From the NCBI RefSeq assembly GCF_000430705.1, contig NZ_AUMN01000002.1:186001-250000 (forward strand): a stretch of DNA of 64,000 bases, read 5' to 3'. Shown in pieces: positions 7,433 through 15,135 of this stretch. A model generated the notes under the pieces. It was not told the origin of the DNA. It did no database searches and saw only the letters and a program-made list of their open reading frames with translations. The translations under genes and the position numbers were made by a program. Positions within the stretch are counted from its first letter, which is position 1, and the number at the start of each line of letters is the position of its first letter. The stretch is from Arthrobacter castelli DSM 16402. GTDB taxonomy: Bacteria > Actinomycetota > Actinomycetes > Actinomycetales > Micrococcaceae.

Positions 7433-9460
7433 CTAATCGGCTAATCGCAGGAATTCCAAGTGCCGTTCGTAATGGTCGAGACAATCATGAATCAGCTGGG
7501 TCGTTGAGTAGCCCATGACATCGTAGTCCTGTCCGCCGTCGGACAGGTGCACCTCCAAACGCACGTACTCGTTACGGCCGACCATCCGACCGCCATAAGC
7601 CGGCATCGGAACGCTTTCGGCCTGCACTCGATACACGAACGGGAACTGGGGCGAATCAGTCGTAAGTTCTACGGCATTGTGGCCGGCCTCGCCCTCGGTG
7701 TGCACATGCGCCGGAACACCACGCTCAGTGAGCTCTTCAGAGACCTCCTGCAAGGCTGGCGTGACGACGTTGTCAAGATGGGCGCGGGCCCCGTCCATAT
7801 CGACATAGTGGGTGGCGCGGGCCAGTCGGGTCTTCCACGTTTCCCGTTCTTCGAACCGTGCGGCCAGCACACGCGGTCGACTGCGCGGGGCGGAGTCGGC
7901 CCGAGTCGCCTCGAAACGCAACGCCTTCCGCAGACTGATCATCACCAAAATCAGGACCACCGAGAATGGCAAGGCGATGATGACCGTGGCATATTGAAGC
8001 GCCGTGATTCCGCCGACAAGAAGCATCCCGACGGTGAGCAAACCGGTGACCCCGGCCCACGTTATTCGCAACCATGGGGCGCAATCCTCCTTGACGTGAC
8101 GCAACGACGAGGTCAAATTGCCCATCACCAACGACCCCGAGTCGGCCGAGGTGACGTAGAACAGCAAACCGACGAAGATCGCCACGCCGATGACCACACC
8201 GGAGAGCGGATACTGCTCCAGTAATCGGAAGAATCCGAGGCCGTTACCCGCCGCGGCCGTCTCGGCGAATTCCTCATCGCCGCTGCGGACCCGCTCCAAT
8301 GCAGCATTACCAAAGACGGCGACCCACATCAGGATATAGCTGAATGGAATGACCAATGTACCCAGCACGAACTCGCGGATGGTCCGCCCCCGCGAAATCC
8401 GCGCCAGGAACATGCCGACGAACGACGCCCATGCAATCCACCATGCCCAGAAGAACAACGTCCACAGCGACATCCACGCGTCGACGTCGCGAAATGCGAA
8501 GGTCTCAAGCGTCTTTCCGGGGAACATGCTGATGAAGTCGCCAACGTTGGTGACAATGGCAGAGAGCAGGAATCCGGTTTTTCCGGTGATGACCACCCAG
8601 GCCGCCAGGGACACCGCGAGGATCACATTGATTTGGGAAAGCAGGCGAATACCCTTGTCGACACCCGTGGTGGCCGAGACCGCGGCCATCACAACCGCGA
8701 GGACAACGAGCCCGATTTGCGCGCCCGCCCCGATCGCGAGGCCGAACAAGATGTTCAAGCCGGCGTTGAGCAGCACCACGCCGATGCCCAGGCTGGTCGC
8801 AACGCCGAAGGTCGTGCCGAGAACGGTCGCCGTGTCGACCGCGTGACCGAGTACTCCGTTGATTCGACGCCCAAACAGCGGGTATAGAGCAGACCGCACC
8901 GCCAGCGGCAGATTCATGCGGTAGGCGAAGTATCCCAGTGCCATCCCCATCAGCGCGTACATTCCCCACCCGGTGATCCCGTAGTGGAAGAGCGTCCAGA
9001 ACGTCGCTTCCCGCGCGGCCTCGACAGTCTCTCCCTGTCCAACAGGCGGACTAAAATACTGTGCCACCGGTTCGGAAACCGAAAAGAACATGAGGTCGGT
9101 GCCGATGCCTGCCGCAAACAGCATGGCGGCCCAGGAAAAGGTTGAAAACTCGGGTCGGGAATGATCCGGGCCGAGACGCACACGCCCAAACCGGGAAAAC
9201 CCGAGGTAAATGACAAAAACCAGGATGACGGTCGCCAATAAGATGTAGAACCAGCCCAGGCCATTGGAGACCCAGGACACCATTGTGCCGATGACCGCTT
9301 CGGCTTGCTTCGGGACAATCAGCGTCCACAGTGCGACCGAGAGGATCCCGACAATCGAGGCGATGAAAACAGGCCACCGGACTGGAGCCGACCCCTTGAG
9401 CGTCTCGAGATCAGGGTCACCACCGTTTTTCCTGGCAGTTGGGGAGGTGGGTTCACTCAT
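7433..9460 (-). CDS. BCCT family choline/betaine transporter (BetT-like)
   Basis: Secondary transporter for trimethylammonium compounds with twelve predicted membrane helices and a long cytoplasmic C-terminal domain (roughly the last 140 of 675 residues), as in BetT. GIGTDLMFFSVSEPVAQYFSPP is closest to BetT-type choline carriers, and FFWAWWIAWASFVGMFLARISRGRT carries the family's substrate-binding tryptophans. Choline as substrate is inferred. ATG 9460 has AAGGAG twelve bases upstream; GTG 9493 would add eleven residues. No betaine-synthesis gene is adjacent. Convergent with the EEP gene, from which it is separated by a hairpin. Confidence 0.88.
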   Translation of the reverse strand: MSEPTSPTARKNGGDPDLETLKGSAPVRWPVFIASIVGILSVALWTLIVPKQAEAVIGTMVSWVSNGLGWFYILLATVILVFVIYLGFSRFGRVRLGPDHSRPEFSTFSWAAMLFAAGIGTDLMFFSVSEPVAQYFSPPVGQGETVEAAREATFWTLFHYGITGWGMYALMGMALGYFAYRMNLPLAVRSALYPLFGRRINGVLGHAVDTATVLGTTFGVATSLGIGVVLLNAGLNILFGLAIGAGAQIGLVVLAVVMAAVSATTGVDKGIRLLSQINVILAVSLAAWVVITGKTGFLLSAIVTNVGDFISMFPGKTLETFAFRDVDAWMSLWTLFFWAWWIAWASFVGMFLARISRGRTIREFVLGTLVIPFSYILMWVAVFGNAALERVRSGDEEFAETAAAGNGLGFFRLLEQYPLSGVVIGVAIFVGLLFYVTSADSGSLVMGNLTSSLRHVKEDCAPWLRITWAGVTGLLTVGMLLVGGITALQYATVIIALPFSVVLILVMISLRKALRFEATRADSAPRSRPRVLAARFEERETWKTRLARATHYVDMDGARAHLDNVVTPALQEVSEELTERGVPAHVHTEGEAGHNAVELTTDSPQFPFVYRVQAESVPMPAYGGRMVGRNEYVRLEVHLSDGGQDYDVMGYSTTQLIHDCLDHYERHLEFLRLAD

Positions 9461-9729
9461 CGTCTTTGTAAGCTCCTTCGTCAGACTGTTCACAAACGGC
9501 GGTCGTCCCGGCGACCGTGAACTCGGGTGCTTGGCGTGGTGCGGCAGGCTGCGGATCGCAGTCGCTGCGAATACTACTGTCCCCCTCTACGAGGAGCGCC
9601 AGCACCCCCGCCGTCATCAGCCGTGGTCGTGAACTTCACGACGGCCGACAATTAGACTACTTCATCCATGATCGCCATTGAAGCAGAACGGGTACAGGTT
9701 GATTCACGATCCTGTAAAGATTGGCCTGA
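9461..9729. other. Intergenic region, no gene seen
   Basis: Between the transporter start and the DUF4260 stop I see no convincing coding sequence. A perfect six-bp hairpin (CGGTCG/CGACCG, 9501-9518) lies within it. The transporter promoter is presumably here, but no clear -35/-10 pair stands out. Confidence 0.4.
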
Positions 9730-10128
9730 TCATGAGGTGTCCTTGTCTCGGTCCTTACCGATCCATCCCATATGAGTGTGCGTAAACGCGTCGGGCAGCT
9801 TCAAACCAAATCCCAGCATCCGGTCCACCCCCACGTGGAATGCCCACGCGAAGGCGATGATGGCAAGCCACATCGACAGCACAGGGGAGAGGACGTTGAA
9901 TATCAGCGCGGCCGCGGCCAGAACAGCGGGCCAGATGTAGGTATGGACCGCGTTATACCAAGTCGCACCGGTGGCAGGGGAGCGCAGATAGCCAAGTTGC
10001 GAGAGGTCGAAGACCAGGAAGGCGGCCAGCGGGAACCACCACCAGGCCGGGGCGATGACGATCGTCCCTATCAGGCAGAGGGTCGCGATCAGTCCACTCT
10101 CGAGTTGCTCAATCGTTTTGGGCTTCAT
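9730..10128 (-). CDS. DUF4260 family membrane protein
   Basis: Membrane protein of 132 aa. The blocks EQLESGLIA, WWWFPLAAFLVFDLSQLGYLRSP, TGATWYNAVHTYIWP, FHVGVDRMLGFGLKLPDAFTHTHMGWIG follow the DUF4260 family pattern. The function is unknown. ATG 10128 has no obvious ribosome site and no clear leaderless -10. It is isolated between the transporter and a short orphan region. Confidence 0.8.
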   Translation of the reverse strand: MKPKTIEQLESGLIATLCLIGTIVIAPAWWWFPLAAFLVFDLSQLGYLRSPATGATWYNAVHTYIWPAVLAAAALIFNVLSPVLSMWLAIIAFAWAFHVGVDRMLGFGLKLPDAFTHTHMGWIGKDRDKDTS

Positions 10129-10173
10129 GCCGCGCCGCCGGTGCGCGTCAGGGGTCCGGTCGTGTTGCGTCCA

Positions 10174-10320
10174 TCACAGCGCATAGAACGCCATGACTGC
10201 CGCCAATACGATGAGGGGAGTAGCGGCCACATGCCACCCAACTGGACGACGCCACGAGCCATGCCAACAAACCCAGGCACGATGCCCATACCAGAATTGC
10301 GATGGGTCTGCTGACTGCTT
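10174..10320 (-). pseudogene. Possible frameshifted remnant of a two-helix membrane protein
   Basis: On the minus strand one frame reads KEAVSRPIAILVWASCLG then LLAWLVASSSWVACG, a clear hydrophobic helix. Near 10230 the neighbouring frame reads VAATPLIVLAAVMAFYAL and stops with TGA at 10174-10176. Joined by a one-base shift these give a plausible small two-helix protein starting at a TTG. No family is recognised and the start is weak, so this is only a suggestion. Otherwise the stretch upstream of the next gene holds nothing I can support. Confidence 0.25.
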
Positions 10321-10344
10321 CCTTCAAAGACGGTGGTGGAACCC

Positions 10345-10575
10345 ATGGTTGAACTCTATGTCACACGGCTCTTGGCCGGCGGTAACCCAAAGTTCAGAAT
10401 CGGCTCCGGTGGCGCCTCGGCAGTCCTGGGCTGTAGTGGCGTGGAGTGCGACAACTTGAAGGAAGCCATGGAAGTTGCCAAGCGAACGACGGCGTCAATA
10501 GATGTGCGGGCCGCGACCGGGCCAAAGGTTACGGTGACAATAGAGGATACAGGCAGCCACTCCAGCTTTACTTAA
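10345..10575 (+). CDS. Small hypothetical protein
   Basis: Predicted 76-aa soluble protein, start ATG 10345 (an in-frame GTG pair lies at 10333). Its sequence, with LAGGNPKFRIGSGGAS, two cysteines (CSGVEC) and a C-terminal KVTVTIEDTG strand, is not one I recognise. GGTGGTGGA upstream is a weak ribosome site. Codon choice is less GC-rich than in the neighbours. It sits beside the AT-rich GNAT gene in what looks like a small acquired patch. Whether it is expressed is uncertain. Confidence 0.4.
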   Translation: MVELYVTRLLAGGNPKFRIGSGGASAVLGCSGVECDNLKEAMEVAKRTTASIDVRAATGPKVTVTIEDTGSHSSFT

Positions 10576-10664
10576 CATAATGTGGATTATCGGCGTTTAG
10601 CTAAACCCAACGGATGTACGGAACCGACGGCGTGTGTCCTGACTCAGTTTTGTTGGCAAAAATC

Positions 10665-11135
10665 TCAATAGACATGGCAATCTACTGAAGGAATTTCTTC
10701 AAACCCGAACTTTTCGCAGAATCCTTTTGACAGAAACTCATTTTCGTGAAGATCCAACACCGGAAGCTTTCCTTGGCGCTGGATGTATTTAACTGCCTCT
10801 TTCAGCAGGTGTCTGCGTATGCCATATTCGTGTTTGTTGGGCCCGACAAAGAGCTTGCCAATGGAAAGCAGGTCATCAGTAACCTTACTAGCATGTTTGG
10901 CCAGATAGGATGCTGAAGCATTTTCAGTGGGACGATATATCTGTATGTGCCCCACCACATTCTTCGTAGGCACCACCGTCACTGGCGCACTGTCGAAAAC
11001 CCAGGACTGTTCGGCATCGTACTCGTTGAGCCACTCTTTGAGGTCATTTCCTGCAAGGATGCCTGAGGGATAGTCCAAGTTCTCCAGAATCAGGCATAGC
11101 CCGTCAAGATCTTCTTCCCGTCGCTCACGGATCAT
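10665..11135 (-). CDS. GNAT family N-acetyltransferase, atypically AT-rich
   Basis: A 156-aa protein with an acetyl-CoA-binding core. GKLFVGPNKHEYGIRRHLLKEAVKYI fits GNAT motif A (R/Q-x-x-G-x-G/A loop), followed by PVLDLHENEFLSKGFCEKFGFEEI, the usual final strand and helix. The acceptor substrate is unknown. Base composition is strikingly different from the neighbours: many codons end in A or T, and the flanking 90 bases on the 3' side are also AT-rich. That points to horizontal acquisition. ATG 11135 was chosen as the first start; GAGCGACGGGAAGAAG lies inside the gene, and no clear ribosome site precedes it. Confidence 0.7.
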   Translation of the reverse strand: MIRERREEDLDGLCLILENLDYPSGILAGNDLKEWLNEYDAEQSWVFDSAPVTVVPTKNVVGHIQIYRPTENASASYLAKHASKVTDDLLSIGKLFVGPNKHEYGIRRHLLKEAVKYIQRQGKLPVLDLHENEFLSKGFCEKFGFEEIPSVDCHVY

Positions 11136-11165
11136 CCTGCAGCGCCCGCCCCGTCGGCACCGGCA

Positions 11166-11627
11166 TCAATCCAGGCAGAATTCGTTGCCCTCAGGGTCGG
11201 TCATCACGATGAAGCCAATGCTCATCGGAGGTTCCGGCTCATGCCGCCGGATCCGTTCTGCTCCCAGGGCAACAAGCCGCGTGCACTCTTCCTCCAGCGC
11301 CGCCATCCGCTCAGCTCCCCGCAAGTCCGTAGCCGTGCGCACGTCGAGATGGAGGCGGTTCTTGGCAATCTTGCCTTCAGGCACCTGCTGAAAGAAGATG
11401 CGTGGCCCTTGGCCGCCCGGGTCCTCGAGGGCCGAAGCCGAGTTTCGCTGCTCCTGCGGCACCCCGGCCTGCTCCAAAAAGTCGTCCCATGCGGCCAGCG
11501 GATCGGCGCCGCCAGGCAGCTCGATGCCGGGCGGAGCCGGATGAACATATCCGAGGACATCGCGCCAAAAAGTCGACAGCGTCCGCGGGTCATTGGCGTC
11601 GAAGGTGATCTGCACTTCCCGGCTCAT
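11166..11627 (-). CDS. VOC (glyoxalase-like) family protein
   Basis: A 153-aa protein with the beta-alpha-beta-beta-beta pattern of the vicinal oxygen chelate fold. VQITFDANDPRTLSTFWRDVLGYV opens the first module and FIVMTDPEGNEFCLD closes the second. This subgroup (DPxxLxxFWxDVLGY at the N-terminus) is common in actinobacteria and often annotated as a glyoxalase or bleomycin-resistance homologue; the substrate is not known. ATG 11627 has GGAGG five bases upstream, which favours it over the longer open frame to 11729. Confidence 0.8.
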   Translation of the reverse strand: MSREVQITFDANDPRTLSTFWRDVLGYVHPAPPGIELPGGADPLAAWDDFLEQAGVPQEQRNSASALEDPGGQGPRIFFQQVPEGKIAKNRLHLDVRTATDLRGAERMAALEEECTRLVALGAERIRRHEPEPPMSIGFIVMTDPEGNEFCLD

Positions 11628-11711
11628 GGGGGCCTCCAAATTCGTCGCAGTTGCCAGAGTGCGGTCGAGGCGCCTCAGGTCGAGTTCCTCGGTCTGCCGC
11701 AACGTCAGGCT

Positions 11712-11750
11712 ATAACCCCTTGAGGACAATGACTGTCCGCAAGGGGTTAT
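11712..11750 (-). terminator. Long hairpin at the end of the UvrA-like gene
   Basis: ATAACCCCTTG (11712-11722) pairs with CAAGGGGTTAT (11740-11750), and an inner GGACA/TGTCC (11724-11728, 11734-11738) extends the stem. It covers the stop codon of the UvrA-like gene. No T run follows, but the stem is strong enough to act as a terminator or mRNA 3' end. Confidence 0.65.
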
Positions 11751-14149
11751 GGCACGGCGGCCGGAGACCCGGTGCCGACGTATGCGGCAAGGTGCTCGCC
11801 GGTGAGCGTGGACCTACTGGCCACAAGGTCGGCCGGCGTACCCTCGAAGACAACCCGGCCGCCGTCGTGACCGGCGCCGGGGCCAAGGTCTATGATCCAG
11901 TCGGCGTGGGCCATCACCGCCTGATGATGCTCGATGACAATGACAGATTTGCCCGAGTCAACCAACCTGTCGAGCAGTCCGAGCAACTGCTCGACGTCGG
12001 CCAGGTGCAGTCCCGTGGTCGGCTCATCAAGCACGTAGACACCGCCCTTCTCCCCCATGTGCGTGGCCAGCTTGAGCCGCTGACGTTCACCGCCGGAGAG
12101 CGTCGTCAGTGGTTGGCCGAGGGTCAAGTAACCGAGTCCGACGTCGGCGAGCCGGTCGAGAATCTTGTGCGCGGCCGGCGTACGCGCCTCTCCCCCGCCG
12201 AAAAACTCTTCGGCCTGGTCGACAGACATCGACAGCACCTCGCTGATGTCCTTGCCGCCGAGCTCGTATTCCAGCACGGCAGCCTGGAACCGCTTTCCAC
12301 CGCATTCCTCGCACGTGGTGGCGACGGTTTCCATCACACCCAACTCGGTGTAGATCACTCCGGCACCGTTGCAGGTGGGGCAAGCACCCTCTGAATTGGC
12401 GCTGAACAGCGCCGGCTTGACGCCATTGGCCTTTGCGAAGGCCTTGCGGATCGGCTCCAGCAAGCCCGTATAGGTGGCAGGGTTGGAGCGCCGGGACCCC
12501 TTGATGCCGGCCTGGTCGATGATGATCACACCGTCGCGGCCGGCGAGATGACCGTGGATCAGCGAACTTTTTCCGGAACCGGCCACGCCGGTGACGACCG
12601 TGAGCACGCCGGTCGGGACATCGACGTCGACATCCTGCAGGTTGTTCTGCCGGGCGCCCCGGATCTCCAGGACACCGTCCGCCTTGCGTACTGAATCCTT
12701 GAGGCTGGCCCGGTCGTCGAGATGACGGCCGGTGATCGTCTCGCTCTCCCGGAGCCCCTCGACAGTGCCCTCGAACACCAATTCGCCACCGGATGTGCCG
12801 GCTCCGGGACCAAGATCCACCACGTGGTCGGCGATGGCGATGCTCTCCGGTTTGTGCTCCACGACCAGCACGGTGTTGCCCTTGTCCCGCAGCCGCAGCA
12901 GCAGATCGTTCATCCGGGCGATGTCATGCGGGTGCAAGCCTATGGTGGGTTCGTCGAAGACATAGGTGACGTCGGTCAGCGACGATCCGAGATGGCGGAT
13001 CATCTTAGTGCGCTGGGCCTCTCCCCCGGACAATGTGCCTGCCGGCCGTTCCAGGCTGAGGTAGCCGAGCCCGATTTCGACGAACGAGTCGAGCGTCTCC
13101 CCCAACGTCGTCAGCAACGGACCCACGGACGGCTCATCGAGCCCGCGAACCCACTCGGCCAGGTCGTTGATCTGCATGGAACATGCGTCGGCAATGCTGA
13201 TCCCGTTGATTTTCGAGGAGCGGGCAGCTTCACTGAGCCGGGTTCCGCCGCATTCGCCACAGGCCGTGAACGTGATGGCGCGGTCGACGAAGGCCCGGAT
13301 GTGCGGCTGCATCGCTTCCCGGTCTTTCGAGAGCATCGACTTCTGGATCTTCGGGATCAACCCCTCGTAGGTCAGGTTGACGCCTTCGACCTTGATCTTG
13401 GTCGGCTCCTTGTAGAGCAGGTCGTCCAGTTCCTTCGGCGCGTAGTCCCGGATCGGCTTGTCCAGGTCCAGACCCGCCCCGCGCAGCAGGCGGCCCTGCC
13501 AGCCGCTCATGGTGTAGCCGGGGATGGTCAGTGCTTCCTCGTTCAGCGACTTGTCGTCGTCGTAGAGCTGGGTCAGGTCGAAATCCGTCACCCGTCCGGT
13601 GCCCTCGCACTTCGGGCACATGCCGCCGGTGATGTTGAAATCCCGCCGTTCTTTGACCTTCTTTCCGCCCTTTTCGAAGGTGACGGCCCCCGCGCCGCTG
13701 ATGGAGGCCACATTGAACGAGAACGCCTGCGGGGATCCGACATGCGGCTGCCCCAGCCGGCTGAACAGGATACGCAGCAGCGCGTTGGCGTCAGTGGCGG
13801 TACCGACCGTCGAGCGCGGATTCGCGCCCATGCGCTCCTGGTCGACGATGATCGCCGTCGTTAGTCCCTCGAGTACGTCGACGTCGGGACGCGCCTGGGT
13901 CGGCATGAAACCCTGCAGGAACGCGCTGTAAGTCTCGTTGATCATCCGGCGCGACTCTGCGGCGATGGTGGCGAACACCAGCGAGCTCTTGCCCGAACCG
14001 GACACGCCGGTGAAGACGGTCAGCCGGCGCTTCGGGATCTCGACATCAATATTCTTCAGGTTGTTCTCGCGCGCGCCGTGCACGCGGAGCAGGTCGTGGC
14101 TGTCGGCAACATGTACGCCCGGCGGCTGGGTTTGGGTTGCTGTACTCAC
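11747..14149 (-). CDS. UvrA-like ABC ATPase (UvrA2/DrrC-type excinuclease subunit paralogue)
   Basis: Twin-ABC ATPase of the UvrA class, about 800 aa and so shorter than housekeeping UvrA. First Walker A GVSGSGKSS at about residues 48-56, second GVAGSGKSS in the C-terminal half, and signatures LSGGEAQR and LSGGERQR. Zinc-type cysteine pairs are CPKCEGTG, CGECGG, CPTCNGAG and CEECGG. The UvrB-binding insertion of true UvrA seems reduced. Paralogues of this length are often linked to drug or antibiotic tolerance, but the role here is inference. GTG 14149 is preceded by AAAGGAG and was preferred over 14176. Confidence 0.88.
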   Translation of the reverse strand: MSTATQTQPPGVHVADSHDLLRVHGARENNLKNIDVEIPKRRLTVFTGVSGSGKSSLVFATIAAESRRMINETYSAFLQGFMPTQARPDVDVLEGLTTAIIVDQERMGANPRSTVGTATDANALLRILFSRLGQPHVGSPQAFSFNVASISGAGAVTFEKGGKKVKERRDFNITGGMCPKCEGTGRVTDFDLTQLYDDDKSLNEEALTIPGYTMSGWQGRLLRGAGLDLDKPIRDYAPKELDDLLYKEPTKIKVEGVNLTYEGLIPKIQKSMLSKDREAMQPHIRAFVDRAITFTACGECGGTRLSEAARSSKINGISIADACSMQINDLAEWVRGLDEPSVGPLLTTLGETLDSFVEIGLGYLSLERPAGTLSGGEAQRTKMIRHLGSSLTDVTYVFDEPTIGLHPHDIARMNDLLLRLRDKGNTVLVVEHKPESIAIADHVVDLGPGAGTSGGELVFEGTVEGLRESETITGRHLDDRASLKDSVRKADGVLEIRGARQNNLQDVDVDVPTGVLTVVTGVAGSGKSSLIHGHLAGRDGVIIIDQAGIKGSRRSNPATYTGLLEPIRKAFAKANGVKPALFSANSEGACPTCNGAGVIYTELGVMETVATTCEECGGKRFQAAVLEYELGGKDISEVLSMSVDQAEEFFGGGEARTPAAHKILDRLADVGLGYLTLGQPLTTLSGGERQRLKLATHMGEKGGVYVLDEPTTGLHLADVEQLLGLLDRLVDSGKSVIVIEHHQAVMAHADWIIDLGPGAGHDGGRVVFEGTPADLVASRSTLTGEHLAAYVGTGSPAAVP

Positions 14150-14254
14150 GTCTCTCCTTTGTCGGCTCTTCGTCACCCGCGGCGCGCCGCTGGCGGGATG
14201 GCGCTGGTGCCGGTTGGTTCGATCATACTGGAGCCGGACCCGCCGGCCCGGGGC

Positions 14255-14280
14255 CTGCTCCTGATCCGGATCGGGAGCAG
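14255..14280. repeat. 26-bp near-perfect palindrome
   Basis: CTGCTCC-T-GATCCGGATC-G-GGAGCAG is symmetric except for one T/G pair. It lies between the UvrA-like gene and the upstream DUF2630 gene, both on minus. It may terminate the DUF2630 transcript or be an operator for the UvrA-like gene. No T run follows. Confidence 0.45.
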
Positions 14281-14319
14281 CCCCCGAAGGGTCCTGGAAG
14301 ACGCAGTCGCCCCCGTTAT

Positions 14320-14562
14320 TTACTGGCGGTAACCTTCCACTTGGTTCACCGGACGTGCCGAGGCGTCTTCGGGGTCGTCACCGGCATGCTGCTTGGCCCG
14401 CCGCTGGCGCAACAAGTCCCAGCACTGGTCGAGCTGTTCCTCCACATGCCTCAGTTCGGCCTGGCCGGCCTCCCTGTCCTCTTCGGAACCCAGGGATTCG
14501 CGAAGTTGCCGTTCCTGCTCCACCAAGGCCTGGATCTGGTGTTGAATGTTTTGATTGTCCAC
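14320..14562 (-). CDS. DUF2630 family protein
   Basis: Small helical protein of 80 aa, charged and probably coiled-coil. The pattern IQHQIQALVEQERQLRES, ELRHVEEQLDQCWDLLRQRRAKQ and the C-terminal VEGY is diagnostic for DUF2630, an actinobacterial family of unknown function. The GTG start at 14562 has GGAGGGAC upstream. It stands between two membrane or ATPase genes with no clear operon partner. Confidence 0.88.
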   Translation of the reverse strand: MDNQNIQHQIQALVEQERQLRESLGSEEDREAGQAELRHVEEQLDQCWDLLRQRRAKQHAGDDPEDASARPVNQVEGYRQ

Positions 14563-14642
14563 CTGAGCCGTCCCTCCGCCATGTCACGCGCATCGTCGTT
14601 GACAGGCTACTTAGTATTGCTCGCATGGTAAAGGGCGCGCTA

Positions 14643-15107
14643 TTAGTGCGCCGCTTCACGATTCACTTTCTGCCATACCTGAGCCTTGAGAAACGTCACG
14701 CCCAACAAAGTTCCCACACCCAACGCCAGCAGGAATGGGCCCAGAGTGATCAGGGACTGGCCGTAGGTCATCAGCTGGAACGGGCTCTGCTGGGTCTGCA
14801 TCGAGGTCGCCATCATTTGCATGTTCACCAACTGCCCGCCCGCAAATATGGAGACGATGCCGGCCGCAATGAGCACCAGTCCCGAGATCATCAGCACCAG
14901 AACATAGGGATTGGATCCGGCAGCCGCCCCGGGCGGAGTTCCGTGAGCCTGCCCGTCGTCAGGCACACGCTCGCCCTGGGCCGTCACCGGCGAGACCTCC
15001 ACCGGTTCCGGTTCGGCCTCCGGTTGCGGCTGTGCCACCGGCGGCTGCTGTTTATGTCCTGAGTCTGCCCCGTCACGCTGATATATCGGGTCGTACCGGT
15101 AATCCAT
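14643..15107 (-). CDS. Hypothetical two-helix membrane protein
   Basis: A 154-aa protein. The first 65 residues are polar, proline- and glutamate-rich, and likely disordered. Two hydrophobic helices follow (about residues 68-88 and 115-140) separated by a methionine- and glutamine-rich loop (NMQMMATSMQTQQSP). I do not recognise a family; similar small proteins occur in Arthrobacter relatives. ATG 15107 has AAGGGGGA eight bases upstream. It follows the S9 peptidase gene's divergent-looking border but is transcribed on the same strand as its neighbours. Confidence 0.6.
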   Translation of the reverse strand: MDYRYDPIYQRDGADSGHKQQPPVAQPQPEAEPEPVEVSPVTAQGERVPDDGQAHGTPPGAAAGSNPYVLVLMISGLVLIAAGIVSIFAGGQLVNMQMMATSMQTQQSPFQLMTYGQSLITLGPFLLALGVGTLLGVTFLKAQVWQKVNREAAH

Positions 15108-15135
15108 GGTGTCCCCCTTGGGTAATCGGCCGCGG

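Noticed and set aside
12722-13864. Long plus-strand open frame opposite the UvrA-like gene
   Set aside because: High-GC antisense frame. The minus strand encodes Walker A, zinc and signature motifs, and the plus frame shows no recognisable domain.
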